DNA from: Desulfarculus baarsii DSM 2075
GTDB taxonomy: Bacteria > Desulfobacterota > Desulfarculia > Desulfarculales > Desulfarculaceae
Reading direction: 5' to 3'
Assembly: GCF_000143965.1 (NCBI RefSeq)
Contig: NC_014365.1
Span: forward strand, 62,001 to 126,000
DNA length: 64,000 bases
A program made the translations under genes and the position numbers. Every line of letters begins with the position of its first letter. Within the stretch, counting starts at the first letter, position 1. Under the pieces are notes generated by a model. That model saw nothing but the letters and a program-made list of their open reading frames with translations. It was not told where the DNA came from and did not search any database. This document shows, piece by piece, positions 26,393-38,892 of this stretch.

Positions 26393-26827
26393 CTAGAGCC
26401 GGCCCCGCGCCCAGGCGGCGATCTGGGCGGCGGGCATGGCCCCGCTGACGCGCGCCGCCTCGCGCCCGCCCTTGAACAGGATCATCGTGGGGATGGAGCT
26501 GACGCCAAAACGGGCGGCCATGGCCTGATTGGCCTGGGTGTCCAGCTTGGCCAGGCGCGCCGCCGGCCACAAAAGCCCCGCCGCCTCGGCGAAGGCCGGG
26601 GCCATCGACCGGCACGGCCCGCACCATGGGGCCCAGAAATCGACCAAAAGCGGCAGATCGTCACCAGCCAGCATGCGCTCCAGGCCCGGCCCGTCCAGTT
26701 CGACGGGCTTGGCCTCCAGCAGGCGGCCCTTGCAGCGGCCGCAGGCCGGGTTTTCGGCCAGGCGCGCGGCCGGCGCGCGGTTCTTGGCCCCACAGTGGGG
26801 GCAGAGCAGTTGCACGTTGCTTTCCAT
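26393..26827 (-). CDS. trxC: Thioredoxin 2-type protein with N-terminal zinc ribbon
   Basis: A 144-residue protein. The N-terminal zinc ribbon (CPHCGAKNR...CGRCKG) is typical of TrxC. The thioredoxin domain has DFWAPWCGPCRSMAP near residue 65 and the cis-Pro in IPTMILFKGG. TrxC reduces protein disulfides and is often induced under oxidative stress. ATG 26827 is preceded by GGAGG about 8 bases away. The full TrxC layout is present. Confidence 0.9.
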   Translation of the reverse strand: MESNVQLLCPHCGAKNRAPAARLAENPACGRCKGRLLEAKPVELDGPGLERMLAGDDLPLLVDFWAPWCGPCRSMAPAFAEAAGLLWPAARLAKLDTQANQAMAARFGVSSIPTMILFKGGREAARVSGAMPAAQIAAWARGRL

Positions 26828-26845
26828 GGGTCTGGCCTCCGGTTA

Positions 26846-26906
26846 TAAAAAACAAACGCGCCGGGCGAACATCGTCTTCTTTTTGAAGATATGTCCGCCC
26901 GGCGCG
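26846..26906 (-). terminator. Long hairpin terminator after the CoA-transferase gene
   Basis: A 16-bp stem with one mismatch (26857-26872 with 26891-26906; arms CGCGCCGGGCGAACAT and ATGTCCGCCCGGCGCG). On the minus strand it is followed by GTTTGTTTTTTATAA, a good intrinsic terminator. Confidence 0.82.
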
Positions 26907-26939
26907 CTTGGCCAGGGGGCCGGATCGTTTGGCCGGCGT

Positions 26940-28817
26940 TCAGGCGGTGACGCCGCGCTCCTCAAAAGGCATGGTCAGTTCGTAGACGCCACCCTCCAGC
27001 CGCGCCTTGACCGCCAGGCCGCTGCGCTCGAAAACCTTCATCATGCCGGTGTTGTTGGCCAGCACGTCGGCCGTGAAGCCCTTGAGGCCACGCTTGCGGG
27101 CCGCCGAGAGCAGCAGCTTGAACATGTAGGAGGCCAGGCCGCGGCCCTGGTATTGCTCGTCGACGACAAAGGCCACGTCGGCGTAGGGCTTGTCGGGGTG
27201 GCGCACGTAGCGGGCCTCGCCGATGATGTGGCCCTGGCCAGCCGGCCCCACCAGGGCCACGATGGAGACAGTCTTGCGGTAATCGACGTTGACGTACTCT
27301 TGCATCTTGGCGTGGGGCATGGACTTGATGGGGCTGAAATAACGGTAGTAGACCGCCTGGTCGGAGAACCGGTAGAACAGTCGGCGCATCTCTTCCTCGT
27401 CGGAGGGCCGGATGGCCCGAAAACGCACCACCAGGTTGTCCTTGAAGGTGTGGGTCTCGTTGAACTCCACCGGATAGAGGTGGGCCGATTCGGCCAGGAA
27501 TATCTGGTCCTTGTAGATGATGTTGGCGGCCTTGGCCCGCTCGACCAAAGACGGGCGATCATCGGGGTGGGCGATGTCGATCATGGCCTGGGCCCGTTCG
27601 CGGACGCTGCGGCCCAACAGGTTGGCGCAGCCGTACTCGGTGACGACCATGTCCACCGATTCGCGCATGTTGAACAGATTGGGCAGGCCGTCGACGCTCA
27701 GCAGCACGTTGGGCTCGCCCTTGAGGTTGCGGCTGGGCATGGCGAAGATCGTCCGCCCGCCGGGCGAAAGCTCGGCGCCGTTGATGAAGTCGTTGGCCTC
27801 GCCCATCTCGGCGGCCACGTTGCCCTTGCCCACGTGCAGGGCGATGCGCCCGCTGAGATCGACCTTGCGCCCGGCGAAGACGGCCACGAAGTTGCGGTTT
27901 TTGCCGATCTCCACCGGGTCGAAGACCTTGTCCACGCCCTGGAAATCCACCAGCGGGTTGCGGTCCAGCCAGGCCATCAGCTCCTTGGTGCCCAAGGCGT
28001 AGGAGGTCAGGCAACGGCCCTTGAAGGCTTGCTTGAAGCGGTTGGTCACCGCCCCGCTCTTGACCAGGTCCATCAGCGGGTCGGTGAAAAAGGGCGAATG
28101 CACGCCCAGATTCTTTTTGCGCGCCAGGTGCTTGGCCAAGGATTCGTAGAGCGGACCCATGGTGAAGCCGATGCACGAGCCGTCCTCGATGACCGACGAG
28201 ACGTTTTCGGCCACCTGGTCGAAGACGGCGTCAGTGGGCCAGCGGTTGAAGTAGATCGGCTCCTGGTTGCTTTCGATGAGGATGTCGAAGTCGCTCAGCG
28301 GCACGAAGGTGTCGCCGTAGGTCATGGGCACGCGGTCGTTGATCTCGCCGATGACCACGCTGGCCCGCTCCATGGCCATGCGGGCCACGTCCACGGCCAT
28401 GCCCATCGAGCAATAGCCGGCCTCGTTGGGCGGGGTGATCTGCACCACCGCCGCGTCGATGCGGATGCGCCCGGCGCGCAGCAGTTGGGGTATCTTGGCG
28501 AAACGGCTAGGTATCAGGTCCACCTGGCCGTTGGCGATGGGCTCGGAGGCCACCCAACCCGAGAAAAACGTGCGCAGGCGGAACTTGTGGGCGCTGAGCC
28601 GGTTGGGCGTGACCGCGTCGCCGAAGCTGACCAGTTGCACCAGCTCCAGGTCTTGGACGTTGGAGGCGTCGCTTTGCAACAGCGTGTTGACAAAGGTGCG
28701 CGGCTCGGCCACGCCGGTGCTGAGGAAAACGCTCATGCCCGGCTCCAGGCGCTTGAGGGCCTCGGCCGGAGGCGTGGTCTTGGACCGCCAGTCGTCTTTT
28801 TGCCTGCGCAACAACAT
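26940..28817 (-). CDS. Acetyl-CoA hydrolase/transferase fused to a GNAT domain
   Basis: About 625 residues. The N-terminal part (about 1-450) is an acetyl-CoA hydrolase/CoA-transferase; VVTEYGCANLLGRSVRERAQ followed by IAHPDDR is the characteristic end. The C-terminal part (about 460-610) is an acetyltransferase domain with the CoA loop QYQGRGLASYM. I chose ATG 28817 with GGAGG upstream. It may move CoA between acids, with acetylation by the GNAT part as regulation or a second activity. It lies near fatty-acid oxidation genes. Confidence 0.88.
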   Translation of the reverse strand: MLLRRQKDDWRSKTTPPAEALKRLEPGMSVFLSTGVAEPRTFVNTLLQSDASNVQDLELVQLVSFGDAVTPNRLSAHKFRLRTFFSGWVASEPIANGQVDLIPSRFAKIPQLLRAGRIRIDAAVVQITPPNEAGYCSMGMAVDVARMAMERASVVIGEINDRVPMTYGDTFVPLSDFDILIESNQEPIYFNRWPTDAVFDQVAENVSSVIEDGSCIGFTMGPLYESLAKHLARKKNLGVHSPFFTDPLMDLVKSGAVTNRFKQAFKGRCLTSYALGTKELMAWLDRNPLVDFQGVDKVFDPVEIGKNRNFVAVFAGRKVDLSGRIALHVGKGNVAAEMGEANDFINGAELSPGGRTIFAMPSRNLKGEPNVLLSVDGLPNLFNMRESVDMVVTEYGCANLLGRSVRERAQAMIDIAHPDDRPSLVERAKAANIIYKDQIFLAESAHLYPVEFNETHTFKDNLVVRFRAIRPSDEEEMRRLFYRFSDQAVYYRYFSPIKSMPHAKMQEYVNVDYRKTVSIVALVGPAGQGHIIGEARYVRHPDKPYADVAFVVDEQYQGRGLASYMFKLLLSAARKRGLKGFTADVLANNTGMMKVFERSGLAVKARLEGGVYELTMPFEERGVTA

Positions 28818-29002
28818 AGTTTCAACCTCCGGCGGCCAGGCCGCAAGCATTCCAGAAAAAAGGGCGCGGGGCATATATTTAATTATCTACAGGCAAGCGA
28901 CCACGCGCACAAGCGCCATCGCCAGAGGGTGGGGCGAATTTTCGGCATTGTCAAACAGGCGAACGGCCGAGCAGGCGCCGAGAAGCGCGGCGGGTGTGGC
29001 GC

Positions 29003-29521
29003 TTACGGCCTGGGGTTGGCCGCCCAGCGGGCGCAGGGCATGTAGTATTGGCCTCGGCCGCAGTCGACCAGCTTGGCCTTGGGCCGGCCCACCGCGCCGT
29101 GGGCCAGGTATGTGGCCACGCCGCCCACGCAGGGGACCGACCACGGCTTGCCGCCGATGCGGCCGTTGAGGTGGTTGCCCTTTTCGTCGCTGTAGGCGAA
29201 GAAGCCGTCGGGGCCCACGGCCATGGTCGCCGCCAGGCGCCAGACGCCGCTGGCCGCCGCGCGCGCCTCGGCGCGCTCGCCGCCGAAGAGGATCGCGCCG
29301 GCCCTGACCGAGCAGGCGTCGACCAGTTCGAACTCCGAAACCGTCTTGGCCTGGTCGTCGTAGACAAAACGCACCACCGTGCTCATGTCGCCGCAGGAGA
29401 GCACGCCGTCATAGACGACCTGGGCGGCCACGGCCCGGCCGGGCCCCGCGGCCAACACCGCCAACAGGGCCAAAACAAACGCCGCGGCCGTCGTTTTGCT
29501 AAAACAAGCAGAAAGGATCAT
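29003..29521 (-). CDS. Exported Cys-containing hypothetical protein
   Basis: A 172-residue protein with a signal peptide (AAAFVLALLAVLAAGPGRAVAA). The mature part has Cys residues (LSCGDM, VDACSV, SVPCVGG, LVDCGRG, YMPCAR) spaced as if forming disulfides. I do not recognise a family. It is a single gene between a CoA-transferase gene and a regulatory region. The start is the first Met of the signal peptide. Confidence 0.6.
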   Translation of the reverse strand: MILSACFSKTTAAAFVLALLAVLAAGPGRAVAAQVVYDGVLSCGDMSTVVRFVYDDQAKTVSEFELVDACSVRAGAILFGGERAEARAAASGVWRLAATMAVGPDGFFAYSDEKGNHLNGRIGGKPWSVPCVGGVATYLAHGAVGRPKAKLVDCGRGQYYMPCARWAANPRP

Positions 29522-29959
29522 CGCCCAGCCCCGCGGCGTGAAGGGCCGTCAAAACCCAGCCGCCGATTTGATTTTTCGCGTCAGCGCAAAATTAATATCA
29601 CAGATGTGGCCCGCGGCCCAACCGCAATTGTGGCTGATCGGCCAAGCCATAGGCCCGGCGTCAATAGGCGGCCAAAACCAAAGCGTCTACTATCGTGAAC
29701 GCTGTTCAGCGGCAGCTTCGACCATAATCAGCGCCATAAACAAAAAACAAAACGAAAAATCGCAAAAAAAACAGAGTGGGGCTTTAAAAATATTTGACAA
29801 CAACCCCGCTGACGGTCGTATATTTGTTGACGGCCCGCCTCGGGCGCGCCGCAAGCAAAACACACGGATCGACTCTTGCCGGGCCGGCTTTTCGCGGCCG
29901 TGGCCGGCGTCGGTTCCCCCCAAATCAAAGTCAGCTTTTAATTGGCGGAGGTCACGGCC
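29522..29959. other. AT-rich regulatory region upstream of the FadB-type gene
   Basis: About 440 bp, clearly poorer in GC than its surroundings and with no credible gene. TTGACA at 29794 and TATATT at 29819 could form a promoter but are 19 bp apart. TTTGACAAC and TTTGTTGAC elements around 29793 and 29822 could bind a regulator such as the TetR protein encoded downstream. Confidence 0.4.
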
Positions 29960-32089
29960 ATGAAGACTGATTTCAAAACCGTGCAAGTCGCGATCGAAGA
30001 CGGCGTGGCGGTTTTCACCATGAACAACCCGCCGGTCAACCAGTTGTCCGACTATTTCATCAAGGATCTGGTGGCGGCCTTCGAGGAGGCCTGGAAGGAC
30101 GATCAGGTCTACGCCATCGTCCTGACCGGCGAGGGCAAGAACTTCGTCGCCGGCGCCGACATCACCCAGTTGCAGAAGATGAAAAACCGTGACGAGGCCT
30201 TTGGCCTGGTCATGGAGGGTCACAAGTTCTACAACGCCATCGAGCTTTCGCCCAAGCCGGTGATCGCCGCCATCAACGGCAACTGCCTGGGCGGCGGCCT
30301 GGAGCTGGCCATGTGCTGCCACTACCGCGTGGCGGTCAAGGGCGTCAGCCTGGGCCTGCCCGAGGTCAGCCTGGGCCTGCTGCCCGGCGGCGGCGGCACC
30401 CAGCGCCTGCCGCGCATCATCGGCCTGCCCAACGCGGCCCAGATGATGACCACGGGCAAGCCCATCAAGGCCGAGGTCGCCTTCGTGCGTGGCCTGGTCG
30501 ACGAGGTCTGCGCCCCCGACAAGCTGCTGAAAAAGGCCTTCGGCGCGGCCAAGATGTTCAAGGCGCGCATGTATAACCAAAAAGTGCGCACCGCCCGCAA
30601 CACCTTCTATCGCCTGCCCAGCTTCAACGAAAAGCTCCACTTCATGAACTACATCCGGGCCATGGTCGGGGCCCAGTCCAAGGGCTACATCGCCCCGGGC
30701 AAGATCCTCGACTGCCTGGACAAGGGCCTGAGCGCCGACTTCGAGGCCGACCTCAAGGTCGAGGCCAACGGCTTCGCCGACCTGGTCACCTCGGCGGTGG
30801 CCAAAAATCTCATCGGCATGTTCCTAAACACCCGCTCGGCCGGCCGCCTGCCGCGCATCAAGGACTTGAAGCCGGCCAAACCCATGAAGGTGGCCCAGTT
30901 GGGCGGCGGCGTGATGGGCTGCGGCATCGTGCATCTGCTGTTGGCCAACGGCTTCGAGTGCGTGCTGTGGGACATCAATGACGCGGCCCTGGCCAAGGGC
31001 GTCGAGTCGGTCAAGAAGACCTTCGCCTTCATGATCAAAAAGAAGAAGATGAAGCCGGCCGACCTGGACAAGCTGCTGGCCGAGAAACTGACCACCACCA
31101 CCAAGCTCGAAGACCTGGGCGACGTGGACCTGGTCATCGAGGCCGTGCTGGAGAACATGAAGGTCAAGCAGGAGATCTGGCTGACCCTGGAAAAGACCTG
31201 CCGGCCCGACGTCATCTTCGGCACCAACACCTCGGCCCTGCCCATCACCGAGATGGCCAGCGTGCTCAAGGATCCCGGCCGGATGATCGGCCTGCACTTC
31301 TTCAACCCGGCCGAGCGCATGCAGCTCCTGGAGATCATCTGCGCCCAGCAGACCTCCGACCAGACCCTGGCCACCAGCGTGGACTTTGGCCGACGCATCA
31401 AAAAGGTGCCCATCGTGGTCAACGACGGCCCGGGCTTCTATGTTTCGCGCCAGCTGGGCGGCCTGATGGGCGGCTCGGTGTTCCTGGTGGCCGACGGCGT
31501 CAGCGGCGAGGCCATCGAAAAGGCCATGATGAACTTTGGCATGCCCATGGGCCCGGCCACCCTGGCCGACCTGACCGGCATCGACATCAACTACCACGTC
31601 AATCAGACCTTCGCCCGCGAGTTGGGTGATCGTTACACCGTCCACCCCCTGACCGAGGCCATCTACAACCTGGGCGACTACGGCCGCAAGACCGGCCGGG
31701 GCTACATGGACTACACCTCCGGCAAGCCCGTGCCCAACCCGCGCCTGCAGCAGGTGGTGGCCGACTACCTCAAGGCCAACAACGTCGCGCCCAAGGACAT
31801 GCCCGAGCAGGAGATCATCGACGCCATGCTGGGCCTGGCCATCAACGAGGCCGCGCTGATGATCGAGCAAGGCATCTGCGACCGCCCGGCCGACATGGAC
31901 CTGGCCATGATCTACGGCACGGGCTTCCCGCCCTACCGCGGCGGCATCTTGCGCTACGCCGACACCTGGGGCCTCAAAAACGTTTACGAGACGCTGGTCA
32001 AGCTGGAAGGTCGCTACGGCAAACGCTTCGCTCCGGCCAAACTGATCAAGGACATGGCCGAAAAGGGTGAAACCTTCTACAAGGAATAA
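29960..32089 (+). CDS. Bifunctional enoyl-CoA hydratase/3-hydroxyacyl-CoA dehydrogenase
   Basis: A 709-residue FadB/FadJ-type protein. The N-terminal crotonase domain (about 1-190) has FVAGADITQLQ, NCLGGGLELAM and LPEVSLGLLPGGGGTQRLPR, which carries the catalytic Glu. The NAD-binding domain starts near 310 (VAQLGGGVMGCGIVHLL). The dehydrogenase has GLHFFNPAERMQLLEI and NDGPGFYVSR. It carries out two steps of fatty-acid beta-oxidation. ATG 29960 has GGAGG upstream. TetR and thiolase genes follow in the same direction. Confidence 0.94.
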   Translation: MKTDFKTVQVAIEDGVAVFTMNNPPVNQLSDYFIKDLVAAFEEAWKDDQVYAIVLTGEGKNFVAGADITQLQKMKNRDEAFGLVMEGHKFYNAIELSPKPVIAAINGNCLGGGLELAMCCHYRVAVKGVSLGLPEVSLGLLPGGGGTQRLPRIIGLPNAAQMMTTGKPIKAEVAFVRGLVDEVCAPDKLLKKAFGAAKMFKARMYNQKVRTARNTFYRLPSFNEKLHFMNYIRAMVGAQSKGYIAPGKILDCLDKGLSADFEADLKVEANGFADLVTSAVAKNLIGMFLNTRSAGRLPRIKDLKPAKPMKVAQLGGGVMGCGIVHLLLANGFECVLWDINDAALAKGVESVKKTFAFMIKKKKMKPADLDKLLAEKLTTTTKLEDLGDVDLVIEAVLENMKVKQEIWLTLEKTCRPDVIFGTNTSALPITEMASVLKDPGRMIGLHFFNPAERMQLLEIICAQQTSDQTLATSVDFGRRIKKVPIVVNDGPGFYVSRQLGGLMGGSVFLVADGVSGEAIEKAMMNFGMPMGPATLADLTGIDINYHVNQTFARELGDRYTVHPLTEAIYNLGDYGRKTGRGYMDYTSGKPVPNPRLQQVVADYLKANNVAPKDMPEQEIIDAMLGLAINEAALMIEQGICDRPADMDLAMIYGTGFPPYRGGILRYADTWGLKNVYETLVKLEGRYGKRFAPAKLIKDMAEKGETFYKE

Positions 32090-32138
32090 GGGCGCGAGCG
32101 GAGGCAAGGGCGCCGTCAAGGGGCGAAAGGAAACGACG

Positions 32139-32795
32139 ATGGCTCAGCAAAAACGCACGGAGGCCCGCAAGGAGCAGATCCTGCAAGCGGCGGAAAAAGT
32201 CTTCGCGGCCAAGGGCTTCCACCAGGCCACCGTCTCCGAGGTGGCCAAGGAGGCCGGTCTTTCCGACGCGACGATCTACGAGTATTTCTCCACCAAGGAG
32301 GAGCTGCTCTTTTCGATACCCTTGGAGACGACCAGGCGCGGCGCCGAGATCATGGAGTTCCATCTGGGCTACATTCGCGGCGCGGCCAACAAGATTCGCT
32401 CGATCATCTACCACTACCTGTGGTTTTACAAAAACCACCCCGACTACGCCTCGGTGGCTTTGATGATCCTCAAGCCCAACCGGGGCTTTCTGCAGACCGA
32501 GGCCTACGATATCTATCGCAAGGCCTCGGGGGTGATCCTCGACGTGGTGCGCGACGGCGTGCAATCGGGTGAGTTCCGCCCCGACGTGGACGGCCATTTG
32601 GTGCGGCACACGATCATGGGGGCCATCGAGCACATCGTGGTGCGTGAGCTGCTGCACGAGTCGGGCCGGGACATCCTGGAAAACGTCGATCCGTTGACCG
32701 ACATGGTCATCGGCGGCATCAAGGCCGAAAACGACCTGGCCGGTTGGAACATCCGGGTGAGCCTGGAGCCGCCCGCCGGCGACAAGAACAAATAA
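32139..32795 (+). CDS. TetR-family transcriptional regulator
   Basis: A 218-residue protein. The N-terminal HTH (about 15-60) has ILQAAEKVFAAKGFHQATVSEVAKEAG and DATIYEYFSTKEEL. The helical C-terminal part should bind the ligand. Lying between the FadB-type gene and the thiolase gene, it probably controls this fatty-acid or CoA pathway in response to acyl-CoA; ligand and operator are inferred. GAAAGGAAA precedes the ATG. Confidence 0.92.
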   Translation: MAQQKRTEARKEQILQAAEKVFAAKGFHQATVSEVAKEAGLSDATIYEYFSTKEELLFSIPLETTRRGAEIMEFHLGYIRGAANKIRSIIYHYLWFYKNHPDYASVALMILKPNRGFLQTEAYDIYRKASGVILDVVRDGVQSGEFRPDVDGHLVRHTIMGAIEHIVVRELLHESGRDILENVDPLTDMVIGGIKAENDLAGWNIRVSLEPPAGDKNK

Positions 32796-32878
32796 AGGCC
32801 CCGCCGGCCCCCGCCAGCGGGCGGGGCGCCAAGGCCGGGCCGCTTTTGCCGAAGCGCATTTTTGCAGGAGGTTGCAAA

Positions 32879-34087
32879 ATGAGAGAAGTAGTCATCGTCG
32901 GTTACCTTCGCACCGCCCAGTCCCGCTCGCGGCCAAACGACCCCGCCCGCGACTGGTTCCACAAGCTGCGGGCCGACGAGTTGCTGGGCACGCTGCTGCC
33001 CGAGTTGGTCAAGAAAGTGGGCATCGACGCCAAGGAGATCGACGACTTCCTGGTCGGTTCGGCCCAGGGCGTGGCCGAAAACTGGTCCTACGGCGGCCGT
33101 ACGCCGATCTTCCTGGCCAACCTGCCCGAGACCATCAGCGCCAAGTTCGTCGACCAGCAGTGCGGTTCGGCCATGGCCGGCGTGCAGATCGGCTTCATGG
33201 AGATCGCCCAGGGCTTCGCCGACACGGTCATGGTCGGCGGCATGGAGCACATGACGCGCATCCCCATGGGCGGCCCGACCATCGAGCGGGGCATCATCGC
33301 CCCCAACATGGGCCTCTACATGGATCCCAAGTACAAACACTGGGACATGGCCAACTCGTTCAACATGGGCATGACCGCCGAGAAGCTCTTTGGCATGAAC
33401 GAGGACATCAGCGTCGATGACATGAACAACTGGGCCGTGCGCAGCCATCAGCTGGCCGCCAAGGCCCAGGCCGAGGGTTTCTTCGACGGCGAGATCCTGC
33501 CCATCGAGGCGCCCCAGGCCGACGGCAGCGTCATGACCGTCAAGATCGACCAGGCCGTGCGCGGCGAGACCAGCCTGGAAGAGCTGCGCGGCCTGCGCCC
33601 GGCCTTCAAGAAAGACGGCGTGATCACCGCCGGCGTGTCCTCGCCCCTCAACGCCGCGGCCACCTCGATGATGCTCATGAGCAAGGAAAAGGCCCAGAAG
33701 CTTGGTCTCAAGCCCCTGGCCACCATCCGCTCCATCGGCTTTGCCGGCGTCGACCCCACCATCATGGGCGCCGGCCCGGTGCCGGCCAGCCAGAAGGCCC
33801 TGGACTACCTGGGCCTCAAGCCCCAGGACATCGACTTCTGGGAGATCAACGAGGCCTTCGCCATCGTGGTGCTCAACTGCATCAAGCACCTGGGCCTGGA
33901 CCCGGAGCGCGTCAACGTCATGGGCGGCGGCTTGGCCATCGGCCATCCCCTGGGCGCCACCGGCAACCGCCTGGTGGGCACCCTGGCCCGCATTCTCGAG
34001 GCCAAGGGCGGCCGCTGGGGCTGCGCCAACGCCTGCGTGGGCGGTGGTCAGGGCGTGGCCATGATCATCGAGCGCGAGGACTACTAG
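32879..34087 (+). CDS. Acetyl-CoA acyltransferase (thiolase)
   Basis: A 402-residue thiolase. The acylated Cys is in VDQQCGSAMAG near residue 88. The His motif is GHPLGATGNRL and the second Cys is in NACVGGGQG. The conserved NEAFA is present. It cleaves 3-ketoacyl-CoA to complete beta-oxidation, or condenses two acetyl-CoA. AGGAGG precedes the ATG. Two strong terminators follow directly. Confidence 0.94.
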   Translation: MREVVIVGYLRTAQSRSRPNDPARDWFHKLRADELLGTLLPELVKKVGIDAKEIDDFLVGSAQGVAENWSYGGRTPIFLANLPETISAKFVDQQCGSAMAGVQIGFMEIAQGFADTVMVGGMEHMTRIPMGGPTIERGIIAPNMGLYMDPKYKHWDMANSFNMGMTAEKLFGMNEDISVDDMNNWAVRSHQLAAKAQAEGFFDGEILPIEAPQADGSVMTVKIDQAVRGETSLEELRGLRPAFKKDGVITAGVSSPLNAAATSMMLMSKEKAQKLGLKPLATIRSIGFAGVDPTIMGAGPVPASQKALDYLGLKPQDIDFWEINEAFAIVVLNCIKHLGLDPERVNVMGGGLAIGHPLGATGNRLVGTLARILEAKGGRWGCANACVGGGQGVAMIIEREDY

Positions 34088-34097
34088 CATAAGGGAA

Positions 34098-34136
34098 AAA
34101 GCGGGGCGGGATTTTTGTGGGCCCCCGCCCCGCTTT
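34098..34136 (+). terminator. Hairpin after the thiolase gene
   Basis: A perfect 13-bp stem (AAAGCGGGGCGGG / CCCGCCCCGCTTT) 10 bp after the stop. It lacks a long U-tract of its own and works together with the terminator at 34162. Confidence 0.75.
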
Positions 34137-34161
34137 ACATCCTCCCGTCGTCGTGGCGGGC

Positions 34162-34191
34162 GGGCCGGCCGTGAGGCCGGCCCTTTTTTTT
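34162..34191 (+). terminator. Intrinsic terminator
   Basis: A perfect 9-bp GC stem (GGGCCGGCC / GGCCGGCCC) with a GTGA loop, followed by eight T residues. It is a textbook rho-independent terminator closing the beta-oxidation operon. Confidence 0.92.
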
Positions 34192-34206
34192 GCCCGCGCC
34201 ATAACC

Positions 34207-34416
34207 GAGAGCGCTGCACGGAGGCGTCCTGCCCCGTGCAGCATCGGCTTGGCAAAAGCGCGGTTTTTCCAAGCCTCACAAATCGCTCGCCTAATCAGGC
34301 TCGCGATTTGGCGCGCCGTCCATGGCGCGCTTCGGCCGCCGCACGGTAAAACTTATGTTTCACAGGTTACTATTTGTTTTTACAATATTTGTTATGTTTC
34401 ACCGTGCAGCGGCCTC
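34207..34416. mobile_element. 210-bp multi-hairpin miniature transposon with 5-bp target duplication
   Basis: The ends are imperfect inverted repeats (GAGAGCGCTGCACGG at 34207; complement of GAGGCCGCTGCACGG at 34416). TAACC flanks both sides (34202-34206 and 34417-34421). Inside are consecutive stems: GCTGCACGG/CCGTGCAGC (34213-34242), GGCTTGG/CCAAGCC (34246-34275), AAATCGC/GCGATTT with an inner GCCT/AGGC stem (34280-34309), GCGCGCC/GGCGCGC (34311-34330), and GCCGCCGCACGG/CCGTGCAGCGGC (34335-34413, with an AT-rich loop). It encodes no protein. The element at 16527-16572 shares both ends. Confidence 0.82.
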
Positions 34417-34489
34417 TAACCGTAAAAATGTTACGTGAGGCCCATTCAACGTGGTAGATTTTAAGTATAAACACTAAAAGCGGAAAAGC

Positions 34490-37471
<2,982 letters not shown>

Positions 37472-37629
37472 GCCCTTGGCCGCTTGTCGGCCAATCGCCC
37501 GCTGGTTGTCGCCGCCTTGTCGACATGCTCCGCCACAATCGATTTGGCCGCCGCGCCTTGACAACCCGCGCCGCGGGGGCTAAAAAACATGTTTCGCCAA
37601 TAAGCAAAAACCATCGCACGGTGCTGAAA

Positions 37630-38007
37630 ATGATCGAGCTCGATTTCACCAAGACGGGCGGCCTGATCCCGGCCATCGCCCAGGACGCGGCCAGCGGCCA
37701 GGTGCTGATGCTGGCCTTCATCAACCAACAGGCCTGGCAAAAAACCCTGGAGACCGGCGAGGCCCACTATTGGTCGCGCAGCCGCCAGGAACTGTGGCAC
37801 AAGGGCGGCACCAGCGGCCACGTCCAGAAGATCAAGGCCATCTACGTCGATTGCGACCTGGACGCGGTGGTCTATCAGGTCGAGCAGATCGGCGGCGCGG
37901 CCTGCCACACGGGCATGCGCAGTTGTTTCTACCGCCGGGTGGAGGGCGACGCCCTGGTCAGCGAAGGCGAGCGGGTTTTCGATCCCAAGGAGGTCTACGG
38001 CAAATGA
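37630..38007 (+). CDS. hisI: Phosphoribosyl-AMP cyclohydrolase
   Basis: A 125-residue HisI-only protein (no fused HisE). Conserved segments include [17 protein letters not shown], the Asp-rich YVDCDLDAV and the zinc-binding [13 protein letters not shown]. It catalyses the third step of histidine synthesis. ATG 37630 chosen; a GTG at 37621 is in frame and neither has a clear ribosome-binding site. Its stop overlaps the hisG start (ATGA). Confidence 0.95.
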   Translation: MIELDFTKTGGLIPAIAQDAASGQVLMLAFINQQAWQKTLETGEAHYWSRSRQELWHKGGTSGHVQKIKAIYVDCDLDAVVYQVEQIGGAACHTGMRSCFYRRVEGDALVSEGERVFDPKEVYGK

Positions 38008-38879
38008 AACAGCCCCTGAAACTGGGAATCCCCAAGGGCAGCCTGCAAGAGGCCACCGTGCGCCTTTTCGCCAAGGCCGGCTGGCGCATCAACGTCAACG
38101 GCCGCAGCTACTTTCCCGAGATCGACGACGTCGACATCGAATGCAGTCTCTGCCGGGCCCAGGAGATGAGCCTCTACGTCGAAAACGGCACCCTGGACGC
38201 CGGAATCACCGGCCGCGACTGGATCCTGGAAAATTCTTCCGACGTGCACTACGTCGAAGAGCTGATCTACTCCAAGGTCTCCTCGCGGCCGGCCCGCTGG
38301 GTGCTGGCCGTCGACAAGGAATCGGGCATCGAGACCGAGGCCGACCTGGCCGGCAAACGGGTGGCCACCGAGATGGTCAACTTCACCAAGCGCTATTTCG
38401 CCGAGCGCGACATCCCCGTTGCGGTGCAGTTTTCGTGGGGGGCCACCGAGGCCAAGGTGGTCAACGGCCTGGCCGACGCCATCGTTGAAGTCACCGAGAC
38501 CGGCTCGACCATCCGCGCCCACGGCCTGAAGATCATCAAGGAGCTGATGCAGTCGACCACCCAGCTCATCGCCAACCACGCCGCCTGGCGCGATGACGAA
38601 AAGCGGGCCAAGATCAGCCAGATAGCCCTGCTCCTCAAGGCGGCCCTGGTCGCCGAAAAGCTGGTGGGCCTGAAAATGAACGTGCCCAAGATCAAGTTCC
38701 AGGACATCGTCGACACCCTGCCCAGCCTCAACGCGCCCACCGTGGCCCCGCTCTACAACAGCGACTGGTTCGCCGTGGAGACCATCGTCGAGGAAAGCAA
38801 GGTGCGCGACCTGGTGCCGTTGCTCATCGCCCGGGGGGCCGAGGGCATCATCGAATACTCGCTCAACAAGGTCATCTAG
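38004..38879 (+). CDS. hisG: ATP phosphoribosyltransferase, long (HisG-L) form
   Basis: A 291-residue protein. The catalytic part has [21 protein letters not shown] and the PRPP-binding [16 protein letters not shown]. The additional C-terminal domain (about 215-291) is the ACT-like regulatory region found in long HisG, which binds histidine for feedback and works without HisZ. It catalyses the first committed step of histidine synthesis. It is coupled to hisI by overlap. Confidence 0.95.
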   Translation: MKQPLKLGIPKGSLQEATVRLFAKAGWRINVNGRSYFPEIDDVDIECSLCRAQEMSLYVENGTLDAGITGRDWILENSSDVHYVEELIYSKVSSRPARWVLAVDKESGIETEADLAGKRVATEMVNFTKRYFAERDIPVAVQFSWGATEAKVVNGLADAIVEVTETGSTIRAHGLKIIKELMQSTTQLIANHAAWRDDEKRAKISQIALLLKAALVAEKLVGLKMNVPKIKFQDIVDTLPSLNAPTVAPLYNSDWFAVETIVEESKVRDLVPLLIARGAEGIIEYSLNKVI

Positions 38880-38892
38880 CCGGAGCCGTCCC

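Noticed and set aside
29496-29963. 155-codon ORF upstream of the FadB-type gene
   Set aside because: Composition is that of AT-rich non-coding DNA, no ribosome-binding site, and it overlaps the start of the real gene.
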